Positions 16,640-24,808 of a stretch of 64,000 bases of DNA are shown piece after piece. Position numbers and translations under genes: made by a program. Every line of letters starts with the position of its first letter. Within the stretch, counting starts at the first letter, position 1. Under the pieces are notes generated by a model. That model was not told the DNA's origin and made no database searches. It was given only the letters and a program-made list of their open reading frames with translations. The DNA is taken from contig NZ_CP147838.1 of the NCBI RefSeq assembly GCF_037338445.1, positions 2,232,001 through 2,296,000 of the forward strand, in the 5' to 3' direction. Origin of the DNA: Salinibaculum sp. SYNS191. GTDB lineage: Archaea > Halobacteriota > Halobacteria > Halobacteriales > Haloarculaceae.

Positions 16640-17295
16640 CGACCCTCTAACAGTCTGGTCCCGATTTCTGTCGGCAGGTCGGTGTCCTCGACAGCCGAGA
16701 CGACGCGGTCGACGTCGTACTCCACGCGGTGTTCCTCGACGGTCAGGTCCGCCAGGTCCAGCACGGCGTAGGCCGCCCGCGGGTCGCTGTCGCGTGGCTG
16801 GCCGACGCTGCCGGGGTTGACGACGACGCCCTCCTCGAATTTCGCGTGGTGCTGGACGTGGGTGTGACCGAGCACGAGCACGTCCTCGTCGCCGAGCAGG
16901 TTCGGCGCGAACTCCCGCGGGAAGGTGTAGCGGTCGGGATTCTCCGGGTGGCCGTGGACGATTTTGACCCGGCCGTCCAGTTCGCGGCGCTCGTCGGGGA
17001 GGCCAGCCAGCCACTCGATGGCCTCGTCGTCGAGGTGGTCGCGGGCGTAGCGGACGCCCGCACCGGCCTGGCTGTTGAACGAGAAGGTGTCGCCGCCGGC
17101 GACCGCCCGGTCGTGGTTGCCCATCACCGTCGGCACGCCCTCCTCGCGGACCCACTCGACGCACTCGGCCGGCCAGGGGTTGTAGCCGACGACGTCGCCG
17201 GCACACAGCAGCGCGTCGATGGGGGGCATGTCCTCGACGACGGCGTCCAGCGCGACCCTGTTCCCGTGGATGTCGGAGACGAGACCGACCTTCAT
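16636..17295 (-). CDS. Metallophosphoesterase (YfcE/MJ0936-like)
   Basis: A 219-aa calcineurin-like phosphoesterase. Metal motifs appear in order: SDIHGN (Asp8, His10), AGDVVGYNP, GNHDRA, HGHPEN and GHTHVQ, followed by VVNPGSVGQPRD, which is typical of the small archaeal/bacterial phosphodiesterase group. The start at 17295 (MKVGLVSDIHGN) is fixed by the first motif. Its TAG overlaps the lysC TAG tail to tail in the sequence CTAG. Confidence 0.92.
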   Translation of the reverse strand: MKVGLVSDIHGNRVALDAVVEDMPPIDALLCAGDVVGYNPWPAECVEWVREEGVPTVMGNHDRAVAGGDTFSFNSQAGAGVRYARDHLDDEAIEWLAGLPDERRELDGRVKIVHGHPENPDRYTFPREFAPNLLGDEDVLVLGHTHVQHHAKFEEGVVVNPGSVGQPRDSDPRAAYAVLDLADLTVEEHRVEYDVDRVVSAVEDTDLPTEIGTRLLEGR

Positions 17296-17374
17296 TGTCG
17301 GGGGGTGGGCCGCCGCGGGCTTCAATCCCCGCCCCCGCTGGGTTTTTGCTCCCCTGTTCCGAACGGGCGGGTAG

Positions 17375-19381
17375 ATGGACCTGGAGTCGATTCCCGGCGT
17401 CGGCACGAAGACGGCGGAGGCGCTGGCCGACCTGGACGACCCCGAACGCGCACTCGAAGACGGCGACGTGGCGGCGCTTTCTCGCGCCCCCGGCATCACC
17501 GAGGGCCGGGCGGCCCGCATCGCCCGCGGCGCGATTCGACAGCGCCACGACGACCCCGGGGGCTTCGCCGCCACCCCGCGAGCGCGGGAGATACACCGCG
17601 AGGCTCTCTCCTTGCTCCAGGAGCGGACGGTCACTGACTACGCCGCCCGCCGCCTGGAGACGCTGTACCCCAGCGGCGTCCGGTCACGCATCGACGAAGT
17701 CCGCGAGTTCGCCCGGACAGCGGTGGAGCGCGACCCGGACGAGGAGGTCGCAGCAGCCCTGGCGGAGGTGGCCCCGCTCGACTCGCCCAGCGGTGTCCGG
17801 GTCCGGGACCGCTGTCTCGCCACGCAGGACGCCGAGACCTACGCGAAGGCCAAGGAAGCGATTCCCGAGGTCAGCGTCGAGGTGGTCGACGACGCCAAGC
17901 AACTGGCGGAACTGGCCCGCGGGTACGCCACCGTCGTCGCGCTGGACGAGGCGTTCGCCGGCGTCGACGTGGAGGGGGACGTCCGGGTCGAACCCGACGC
18001 GCTCGACAATCCCGTCGAAGTGGTCCCCGAGCGCGCGCTGCAGTTTTTCGCGACGAACCGGGACCGCATCCGCGCCGCCGCGGCGGTCCACCGCGCCGCC
18101 GACATGGACGCCCCCTGCGACCTCGACGCGCTGTCGGCCGCGCTCGACGACCTGGCGGCCGACGGCTCGGTGCGAGGCGACGAGGAACTCGACAGGCTCA
18201 CGACGGCCGTCGACGACCTCGACGCGGCCGTCTCGACTGCCGAGAGCGTCGCCAACGACCACCTCCGGGAGGCAATCGAGGAGCGCGACGTGACCATCGA
18301 GGGGACCGACCTGCTCTCGCTGGTCGAGCGCGGGGCCGGCGTCGACTCGCTGCTCCAGCGCGAACTCGCCGACGAGTACGCCGCGGCCGTCGAGGCCGCC
18401 CGCGACCACCTGGTCGACGCGCTGCAACTCCGCGACACAGAAGCGCTGGCCCGGCGGGCGTTCGGCGACGAACCGACATACCCGGTCGAACACGACGAGG
18501 GGGCGATCAGCCGCCTGCGGGAGGAACTGACCGCGACGCGGGACCGCCGCGCCGCCCGGCGCAAGCGCGAACTCGCCCGGGAACTCGCCGGCCTCCGCGA
18601 GGCCGCCCAGGACCTCGTCGACAGCGCGCTCCAGCGGGACGTCGAACGGGCCGTCGCCCGCTTCGCCCGCGACTTCGACTGCACGATGCCCGAGTTCGGC
18701 GGCCGCGGGTTCGAAATCGAGGGCGGCCGGTCGCCGCTTTTGGACGTCCCCTTCGAGGCCGTCGAACCCGTCGACTACGGTGTGGAGGGGGTCGCGTTGC
18801 TCTCCGGGGTCAACAGCGGCGGGAAGACGTCGACGCTGGACCTGGTTGCGCTGGTCGTGACGCTGGCGCACATGGGGCTGCCGGTCCCCGCCGACCACGC
18901 CCGCGTCGAGCGCGTGGCGGAACTGCACTACCACGCCAAGACCCAGGGGACGCTGGACGCCGGGGCCTTCGAGTCGACGCTGCGGGAGTTCGGCGACCTC
19001 GTCCGCGGGGTAGAGCGACGTGAAAGCGACAATGACGACGCCGGTGCGGACCGCCCCGTCCTGGTGCTGGTCGACGAACTGGAGAGCATCACGGAGCCGG
19101 GCGCGAGCGCGAACATCATGGCGGGCATCCTGGAAGCGCTCGCGGAGCGCCGGGCGACGGCCGTGTTCGTCTCCCACCTCGCCCGGGAGATACGCGAGGC
19201 CGCCGCGACGGATATTTCCGTCGACGGCATCGAAGCCGAGGGGCTGGAGGACGGCGAACTCGTCGTCGACCGGACGCCGGTCAAGGGGCGGCTGGCGCGG
19301 TCGACGCCGGAACTCATCGTCGAGAAGCTGGCCGGCGAGGACGACGGCGACTTCTACGACCGGCTGCTGGGGAAGTTCTGA
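17375..19381 (+). CDS. MutS-like ATPase with N-terminal helix-hairpin-helix
   Basis: A 668-aa protein. The N-terminus (MDLESIPGVGTKTAEALADL) is a helix-hairpin-helix. A long helical region follows, then a MutS-family ABC ATPase: Walker A GVNSGGKT (478-485), Walker B VLVLVDELESITEPG and the SHLAREI signature region. There are no MutS domain I/II mismatch-recognition motifs and no Smr nuclease, so it differs from both MutS1 and MutS2. A role in DNA recombination or branched-DNA processing is likely from the HhH plus MutS ATPase combination, but not shown. Confidence 0.85.
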   Translation: MDLESIPGVGTKTAEALADLDDPERALEDGDVAALSRAPGITEGRAARIARGAIRQRHDDPGGFAATPRAREIHREALSLLQERTVTDYAARRLETLYPSGVRSRIDEVREFARTAVERDPDEEVAAALAEVAPLDSPSGVRVRDRCLATQDAETYAKAKEAIPEVSVEVVDDAKQLAELARGYATVVALDEAFAGVDVEGDVRVEPDALDNPVEVVPERALQFFATNRDRIRAAAAVHRAADMDAPCDLDALSAALDDLAADGSVRGDEELDRLTTAVDDLDAAVSTAESVANDHLREAIEERDVTIEGTDLLSLVERGAGVDSLLQRELADEYAAAVEAARDHLVDALQLRDTEALARRAFGDEPTYPVEHDEGAISRLREELTATRDRRAARRKRELARELAGLREAAQDLVDSALQRDVERAVARFARDFDCTMPEFGGRGFEIEGGRSPLLDVPFEAVEPVDYGVEGVALLSGVNSGGKTSTLDLVALVVTLAHMGLPVPADHARVERVAELHYHAKTQGTLDAGAFESTLREFGDLVRGVERRESDNDDAGADRPVLVLVDELESITEPGASANIMAGILEALAERRATAVFVSHLAREIREAAATDISVDGIEAEGLEDGELVVDRTPVKGRLARSTPELIVEKLAGEDDGDFYDRLLGKF

Positions 19382-19442
19382 CCGTCAATACCCGCTCCTG
19401 TTCGACGGTAAGGATTAATTCTCGCGCGTCCCACTAGCGAGT

Positions 19443-19853
19443 ATGACCATCCTCGTCGCAGTGGCCGACGACCCGATGCGCGAGCGCGTGCTGGACGTGG
19501 GACTGGACCTTGGCCGGGGGCTCGGCCAGGACCTGTACGTCCTGCATCTGGTCAACGAGACATCTGCCGACTCCGACGCCCGGCGCATCCGGGACGAGGT
19601 CCGCGAGTACGTCACCGGGGCCGACGTCGCCGTGACTGTCTCCGTCGAACAGATATCACACACCGGCGCGCGCTCGGGTCCACGCACCGCCCAGGAACTG
19701 CTCGACGCCGCCGCCGACGTCCACATCTCCCACATCGTCATGGGGCACACCTCGAAGGGCCTGCTCGGCAACCTCAAGGACGGCAGCACGGCCTTCGCCG
19801 TCGCGGACAGCGCGGAGATTCCGGTGACGATCGTCCCGTCGATGGACCAGTAA
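19443..19853 (+). CDS. Universal stress protein family
   Basis: A 136-aa UspA-fold protein: MTILVAVADDP at the start, central VLHLVNET, and the ATP-binding C-terminal motif region HIVMGHTSKGLLGNLKDGSTAFAVADSAEIPVTIV (related to G-2x-G-9x-G-S/T). It probably binds nucleotide. It lies between the MutS-like gene and orc on the same strand. Role in this organism unknown. Confidence 0.88.
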   Translation: MTILVAVADDPMRERVLDVGLDLGRGLGQDLYVLHLVNETSADSDARRIRDEVREYVTGADVAVTVSVEQISHTGARSGPRTAQELLDAAADVHISHIVMGHTSKGLLGNLKDGSTAFAVADSAEIPVTIVPSMDQ

Positions 19854-19913
19854 CCGGCCGGGTCGTTGCCAGCCCCAATACTGTTAAGTGGTGGCGAAAG
19901 CTCGGTGAAAATA

Positions 19914-21041
19914 ATGACGGACGACCCCGAGGAGGGGATGCTATCCTGGGACGAGTCGGTGTTCCGGGACGAGCACGTCTTCGAGATCGACTACGTGCCG
20001 GAGTCGTTTCTCCACCGCGAGAAGCAGGTCACGGGACTCCAGCACGCGCTCCGGCCGGCGGTCCGCGGCTCCCGGCCGCTGAACGTGATGGCCCAGGGCC
20101 CGCCCGGAACCGGCAAGACGACGGCGGTGCAGATTCTGTTCGACGAACTGCGCGCCCAGACGGACGTGCAGGCGGTGCGGGTGAACTGCCAGGTCAACTC
20201 CACGCGCTACTCGGTGTTCTCGCGGCTGTTCGAGGGCGTCTTCGACTACGAACCGCCGTCGTCGGGCATCTCGTTCAAGGAGGTGTTCTCCCAGGTGACC
20301 GACCGCCTCGTCGAGGACGACGAGGTGCTGGTGGTCGCGCTGGACGACGTGAACTACCTGTTCTACGAGTCAGAGGCCTCCGATACGCTGTACTCGCTGC
20401 TGCGCGCCCACGAGGAGCAGGGCGGGGCGAAAATCGGCGTCATCGTCATCTCCTCGGACCTGGACCTCGACATCATCGAGGAACTGGACAGCCGCGTCCA
20501 GTCGGTCTTTCGCCCCGAGGAGGTCTACTTCCCGAACTACGACGAGGCGGAAATCGTCGAAATCCTGCAGGAGCGGGCCGACCGCGGCTTCCACGACGGC
20601 GTCATCGACACGCCGGTGCTGGACCGCGTGGCCGAACTCACCGCCGAGCAGGGCGGGGACCTCCGGGTCGGCATCGACCTGCTCCGGCGGGCGGGGCTGA
20701 ACGCCGAGATGCGCGCATCCCGCACCGTCGAGACGCAGGACGTCGAGGAGGCCTACGACAAGTCGAAGTACGTCCACCTCTCCCGCCGGCTCCGGGAACT
20801 GTCCGACTCCGAGACGGCGCTGGTGGAGGTCATCGCCGAACACGACGGCGAGCGCACCGGCGACATCTACGAGGCGTTCCACGAGCGGACCGACCTTGGC
20901 TACACCCGCTACTCCGAGATAATCAACAAGCTCGACCAGCTGGGCATCATCGACGCCGACTACACCGACGTCGAGGGACGCGGGCGCTCGCGGGAACTCA
21001 CGCTGAACTACGACGCCGGGGCGGTCCTCGACCGGCTGTAG
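19914..21041 (+). CDS. orc: Orc1/Cdc6 family replication initiator
   Basis: A 375-aa AAA+ protein with C-terminal winged helix. Walker A is GPPGTGKTT, and sensor and lid regions follow (VNCQVNSTRYSVFSRLFEG, GGDLRVGIDLLRRAG). The Walker B region reads VVALDDVNYLF instead of the usual LDEID-like form. The C-terminal TGDIYEAFHERTDLGYTRYSEIINKLDQLGIID is the origin-binding winged helix. The start at 19914 has a TATA-like TGTTAAGT about 28 nt upstream. Only 60 nt separate it from the upstream gene, so no replication origin is visible next to it. Confidence 0.93.
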   Translation: MTDDPEEGMLSWDESVFRDEHVFEIDYVPESFLHREKQVTGLQHALRPAVRGSRPLNVMAQGPPGTGKTTAVQILFDELRAQTDVQAVRVNCQVNSTRYSVFSRLFEGVFDYEPPSSGISFKEVFSQVTDRLVEDDEVLVVALDDVNYLFYESEASDTLYSLLRAHEEQGGAKIGVIVISSDLDLDIIEELDSRVQSVFRPEEVYFPNYDEAEIVEILQERADRGFHDGVIDTPVLDRVAELTAEQGGDLRVGIDLLRRAGLNAEMRASRTVETQDVEEAYDKSKYVHLSRRLRELSDSETALVEVIAEHDGERTGDIYEAFHERTDLGYTRYSEIINKLDQLGIIDADYTDVEGRGRSRELTLNYDAGAVLDRL

Positions 21042-21132
21042 AACAGCCGTTTGCATATTAATACATTGTAAACGCACCGCGGAGAGCGACGGCAGGGGCG
21101 TCAGTACCTTCGTGAGAAACGGCTGCCGTCGG

Positions 21133-21918
21133 TCACTCCAGCGCGCCGGCCGTCCGCGAGAGCCACTCGACGGCGTAGGCCGCGCCGTGGTCGCGGTAGG
21201 CGGCGGTGTCCAGTGCGTCGAACGGCTTTGGAATCTCGCCGGCGTGTTTGACGGCCGAACAGGCCAGTTCCGCGGCGTCGCCGAAGTCGGTGCGGCCCTG
21301 CGCGACGGCCTCGTTCAGCCCCGACAGTCGCGGTTCCAGGCGTTCGCCGGCGTCTAGCCAGGCGTCGAAGAGGTCGGGGAACTCCTCGCCCCACCCGGCG
21401 AAGACGTCGCGGGTCTGCAGGCCGAGGTAGGCGTCGTAGCAGGCGGCGGCGACCTGGTAGACCCCGACGGGGTCGAGGAAGTCACCGGCGGCAGCGTCGA
21501 ACTCGGGATAGCGGTCCTCGAAGAAGCCGAGGAAGTGCTCCGGTTCGCCGAGGCCGACCTGGACCAGCGCCTCCGCGACGAGGAAGTCGACGAACGACTC
21601 CGGGGAACCCTCCAGGCGGGGCTTGACGATGACCACCGGCGGGTCGGTCTGTCGGGTCCAGGCGACGCCGCCGTCGCCCGGCATCCCGACGGTGAAGTCC
21701 CCGCCGGCGTACCGCTGGAGGACGTCGGGCGCGTCCTGCGGGAGCCACTCGGCCGGGACGGTCACGGGGTCGAGGCTGTCGACGAGCAGGCCCAGGTCCT
21801 CGGCCTGTGCCGGCGGGAGCGTCTCGAAGTCGCGGTCACAGTCCAGCACGAGCGCGCCGGGGGCGTGGCTCTCGCGGACCCCGGCCAGGGAGTCGCTCAG
21901 CGGTCGCTCGGTGAACAT
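21133..21918 (-). CDS. Uncharacterised haloarchaeal protein (DUF7089-like)
   Basis: A 261-aa soluble acidic protein, starting MFTERPLSDSLAGVRESHAPGALVLDCDRDFETLPPA. No catalytic motif is recognisable. It contains VGMPGDGGVAWTRQTDPPVVIVKPRLEGSP and several aromatic/acidic helical segments. The start at 21918 is fixed by a TGATG junction with the 29-aa membrane peptide upstream, which implies translational coupling. Family number recalled tentatively; function unknown. Confidence 0.7.
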   Translation of the reverse strand: MFTERPLSDSLAGVRESHAPGALVLDCDRDFETLPPAQAEDLGLLVDSLDPVTVPAEWLPQDAPDVLQRYAGGDFTVGMPGDGGVAWTRQTDPPVVIVKPRLEGSPESFVDFLVAEALVQVGLGEPEHFLGFFEDRYPEFDAAAGDFLDPVGVYQVAAACYDAYLGLQTRDVFAGWGEEFPDLFDAWLDAGERLEPRLSGLNEAVAQGRTDFGDAAELACSAVKHAGEIPKPFDALDTAAYRDHGAAYAVEWLSRTAGALE

Positions 21919-22007
21919 CAGGTCAGCGCGAGGTTCGCGACCAGCACCAGCGAGATGAGGACGGCGACGGCGAGCGTGCCGATGACGACTTTGGTTGCAG
22001 TACTCAT
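21918..22007 (-). CDS. 29-aa single-TM peptide coupled to downstream gene
   Basis: MSTATKVVIGTLAVAVLISLVLVANLALT (given here in two parts: MSTATKVVIGTLAVAV and LISLVLVANLALT) is one hydrophobic helix with a short polar N-terminus. Its ATG lies about 28 nt below a clear TATA (CCTTTTTAG, 22031-22039), so it is the leaderless first ORF. Its stop overlaps the next ATG by one base (TGATG). These two facts make it a real gene despite its size. Function unknown; a membrane anchor or partner for the downstream protein is possible. Confidence 0.65.
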   Translation of the reverse strand: MSTATKVVIGTLAVAVLISLVLVANLALT

Positions 22008-22030
22008 ACGCGACCGTTCCACCACCAACC

Positions 22031-22076
22031 CTAAAAAGGCACAGATTCGCCGCGGTCACAAGGACCAATATTAAGA
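22031..22076. promoter_or_regulatory. Divergent promoter pair
   Basis: A minus-strand TATA CCTTTTTAG (22031-22039) serves the 29-aa membrane peptide at 22007. A plus-strand TATA AATATTAAGA (22067-22076) serves the CBS gene at 22104. Both are 28-32 nt from their start codons, giving leaderless transcripts. Confidence 0.65.
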
Positions 22077-22103
22077 CCTGTCCACTGCGACGTACTATCA
22101 CAA

Positions 22104-22547
22104 ATGCCAGAGGAGACACACGAGACCCCGGTCAGCGACATCATGAGCAGCCCTGTCGTCACCGTTACACAGGAGACGACCATCGCCGAGGCCGCCGGCG
22201 TGCTCGCCGACGAGCACGTCGGGTCGCTGGTCGTCGGCGACGACATCATCGAAGGCATCATCACGGAGACGGACATCGTCCGCGCGGTCGGTGACGGCAT
22301 CTCACTCGACGAGACGACGGTCGCGGAGATAATGACCGACCCCGTCGTGACCATCCGACCCCACGAGTCCGTCCAGGTCGCCGGCGAGCGGATGGGCCAC
22401 AACGGCGTCAAGAAACTGCCCGTCACGGAGGACGGCGAACCCGTCGGCATCGTCACGACGACCGACCTCGCGCACTTCTTCCCGCGCAACCGCATCAAGA
22501 TGGCCTCCCAGCCCGAACGCGACGTGGAGGAAGGCGAGTTCGAGTAA
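22104..22547 (+). CDS. CBS domain pair protein
   Basis: A 147-aa protein made of two CBS motifs: VSDIMSSPVVTVTQETTIAEAAGVL...GIITETDIVRAV and VAEIMTDPVVTIRPHESVQVAGERM...GIVTTTDLAHFF. Such Bateman modules bind adenine nucleotides or related ligands and regulate partners. No catalytic domain is attached. Its stop abuts the stop of the convergent MATE gene. Confidence 0.92.
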   Translation: MPEETHETPVSDIMSSPVVTVTQETTIAEAAGVLADEHVGSLVVGDDIIEGIITETDIVRAVGDGISLDETTVAEIMTDPVVTIRPHESVQVAGERMGHNGVKKLPVTEDGEPVGIVTTTDLAHFFPRNRIKMASQPERDVEEGEFE

Positions 22548-24011
22548 TCAGTCGCCCGAGGTGCCGACGCCCGCCCGCCGGGCCACGGTCTTCCACTGCC
22601 CGGACCAGAACCGCCCCGTGTTCACCGCTGCTTTCGTGTAGTAATCGGCCAGGATGGCCAGGAATATCGCTGGCATGCCCAGCCCCAGCCCCGGCGCGAC
22701 GCTGACGCCGGCGACGGTCACGGTGAAGCCGGTCGGCAGCGCCAGCGCCGCAATCGGGAGGCGGACGACGTAGGACCCGACGAACATCCCGTACAGCGGC
22801 CAGCGGGTGTCCCCGGCACCGCGGAGGCTGCCCCGCATCGTCCGCGCGATGCTGAACGCCGCCGTCACGACCCCGAATATCCGGACGAAGTCGACGGTCA
22901 GCGCGACGTGTTCGGTGCCGAAGGCCTGCGCGATGGGGCGGGCGGCCACGACGAGGACGACGGCGATGAGCAACTGCGTGACCAGCCCGATGCGCAGCGT
23001 CTGCCAGCCGTAGTCGGTCGCCGAATCCTCGTCGCCCGACCCCAGCGACTGGCCCACGAGCGTGCTCGCGGCCGTCGAGTAGCCCCACGCCGGCATCAGC
23101 GCGAGCGACATGACCCGCCGGCCGATGGCGTAGGCGGAGACGGCCGCCGGCCCCAGCACGCTGAGGATGAACAGGAACGGGAACCGGACGCTCGACTGGA
23201 GCAGGCGCATCCCGCCCAGCGGCGAGGCGACGCGGACGATCTCCGTCAGTAGCTCGGCGTCGAACTGCTTCCCGCGCAGGGGCAGCGCGATGTCGAACTT
23301 CCCCGAGACCAGTAGCCAGAAGAACACGGCGGCCCCGAACGCGGTGGCGACGACGGTCCCGACGGCCGCGCCGACGATGCCCAGCCGCGGTGCCGGCCCG
23401 AGTCCGAAGATGAGCACGGCGTTGAGCACGACGTTCGCCGGCAGCGTGAGCATCCGGACGTACATCGGGGTGCGCGTGTCGCCGCTGCCGGCCAGCGCGC
23501 GGGCGGCGATGAGCCCCCAGAACCGGAAAGCGAGCGAGAGCATGACGACCTGCAGGTACGCCGACCCGAAGTCGATGACCGCCTGGTCGTCGGAGAGCAG
23601 GTCCACGAGCGGGTCGGCGTACACCCACGCCCCGATAGTCAGCGGTATCGAGATGGCCAGCGAGAGCCACAGCGACTGCTTGACCGCCAGGCCCGCGCGC
23701 TCGCGCTCGCCCGCGCCCTGCAGGCGGGAGACGACGCTAATGGTTCCGCTGGTCAGCGCCAGCGCCAGCCCGAAGCCGATGAAGTAGTACTGAAAGCCCA
23801 GTTCCAGGCCGGCGATGGCCCTGTCGCCGAAGGCCAGGCCGACGAAGAGGAAGTCGGCCATCCGGAGCAACACGCGGAGCCCGCCGGTCACCATCACCGG
23901 CGCGGCGAGGTCGAACGCCTCTGTCGCCTTCGCGCGCTCGACCAGTCCCAGTCGCGCGAGCGCCGCCGGAAAGGACTCGAGCACCCACTGAACTGCGCCA
24001 CGGACGACCAT
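22548..24011 (-). CDS. MATE family multidrug/sodium antiporter
   Basis: A 487-aa membrane protein with about 12 TM helices and the MATE internal two-fold repeat (LFVGLAFGDRAIAGLELGFQYYF and VSAYAIGRRVMSLALMPAWGYSTAASTLVGQSLGSG). ALAGSGDTRTPMYV and RGSLRGAGDTRWPLY are conserved between the halves. It likely exports cationic organic compounds in exchange for Na+ or H+. Substrate unknown. Confidence 0.93.
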   Translation of the reverse strand: MVVRGAVQWVLESFPAALARLGLVERAKATEAFDLAAPVMVTGGLRVLLRMADFLFVGLAFGDRAIAGLELGFQYYFIGFGLALALTSGTISVVSRLQGAGERERAGLAVKQSLWLSLAISIPLTIGAWVYADPLVDLLSDDQAVIDFGSAYLQVVMLSLAFRFWGLIAARALAGSGDTRTPMYVRMLTLPANVVLNAVLIFGLGPAPRLGIVGAAVGTVVATAFGAAVFFWLLVSGKFDIALPLRGKQFDAELLTEIVRVASPLGGMRLLQSSVRFPFLFILSVLGPAAVSAYAIGRRVMSLALMPAWGYSTAASTLVGQSLGSGDEDSATDYGWQTLRIGLVTQLLIAVVLVVAARPIAQAFGTEHVALTVDFVRIFGVVTAAFSIARTMRGSLRGAGDTRWPLYGMFVGSYVVRLPIAALALPTGFTVTVAGVSVAPGLGLGMPAIFLAILADYYTKAAVNTGRFWSGQWKTVARRAGVGTSGD

Positions 24012-24090
24012 TCACTCGGACGTTGTCCCGCACGGTCACCTTTGTTTCGACTCCGCCGTCGCCTTGAGTCTGGACCGCTTCGGCTGCCGT

Positions 24091-24477
24091 ATGCCCCCGA
24101 CAGAGGGTGACACCTACACCGCAGAGCGGACGTTCACGGAGGCGGACGTCCGGCGCTTCGCCGCCGTGACCGGCGACGACCAGACACGCCACACCGACCC
24201 CGGCCCCGACGGCCGCCTGCTGGTCCACGGCCTGCTCACCGGGAGCCTGCTGACGGAGGTGAGCGGCGACATCGAGATGCTCGCAAGCGAGATGAGTTTC
24301 GAGTTCCACCGGCCGGTCTACACCGGCGACACCGTGGTCTGTGAGTGGACGAACGAGTCCGTCACCGAGCGGGCCGACGGCTGGCACGTCGAGGCGCGGG
24401 TCGTCTGCCGCCGGGTGTCGGGCGGGGAGGCGGGAACGGTCCTGACAGCCACCGTGGCGGGACTGGTCCGCGAGTGA
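24091..24477 (+). CDS. MaoC-like hotdog dehydratase domain protein
   Basis: A 128-aa single-hotdog protein: FTEADVRRFAAVTGDDQTRHTDP matches the MaoC/enoyl hydratase 2 catalytic region (Asp/His), and LLVHGLLTGSLLTEV and MSFEFHRPVYTGDTV follow. It may hydrate enoyl-CoA or act as a thioesterase-like protein. It is a shorter relative of PhaJ at 29070-29693. Stops of this gene and the ferredoxin gene are 1 nt apart. Confidence 0.85.
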   Translation: MPPTEGDTYTAERTFTEADVRRFAAVTGDDQTRHTDPGPDGRLLVHGLLTGSLLTEVSGDIEMLASEMSFEFHRPVYTGDTVVCEWTNESVTERADGWHVEARVVCRRVSGGEAGTVLTATVAGLVRE

Positions 24478-24478
24478 C

Positions 24479-24724
24479 TCAGGGAATCAACTGCTCGCCG
24501 TCGTCGTCGTAGACGGCGATCGCGTCGACGGGGCAGGCCCGCGCGGCGAACTTCGCGTCCAGTTCTGCGTCTTCGGGGACTTCCCGGACGAAGAGGCCGT
24601 CCTCCCGCTCCTCGCTGTCGGCCAGCACCGCCTTGCCGGCGTCCTTGTCCTGTTCGAATGCGTCCCACTCGGAGACACACTGGAACATGCCGATACAGGT
24701 GTCCCGGTCGTACTCGATGCGCAT
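24479..24724 (-). CDS. Ferredoxin, three-cysteine type
   Basis: An 81-aa protein starting MRIEYDRDTCIGMFQCVSEWDAF and ending ARACPVDAIAVYDDDGEQLIP. Only three ligand cysteines are visible (Cys10, Cys16 and the one in ACP), so a [3Fe-4S] or incomplete [4Fe-4S] cluster is expected. It is likely a small electron carrier. TATA CCTTTTAG near 24748-24756 is about 28 nt upstream of the ATG. Confidence 0.85.
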   Translation of the reverse strand: MRIEYDRDTCIGMFQCVSEWDAFEQDKDAGKAVLADSEEREDGLFVREVPEDAELDAKFAARACPVDAIAVYDDDGEQLIP

Positions 24725-24775
24725 ACCTCCGGTTGCACGGTCAACGGCTAAAAGGTGTAGGGAGAGCGAACGAAC

Positions 24776-24784
24776 GTTTAAATC
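24776..24784 (+). promoter_or_regulatory. TATA box of the hel308 operon
   Basis: GTTTAAATC centred about 29 nt before the hel308 ATG, giving a leaderless transcript for hel308-cgi121-oxidoreductase. Confidence 0.6.
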
Positions 24785-24808
24785 GGGGCACGCCCGAACC
24801 ACGGGATA

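Noticed and set aside
19854..19913. Possible replication origin next to orc
   Set aside because: Only 60 nt, with no repeated origin-recognition-box-like motif.
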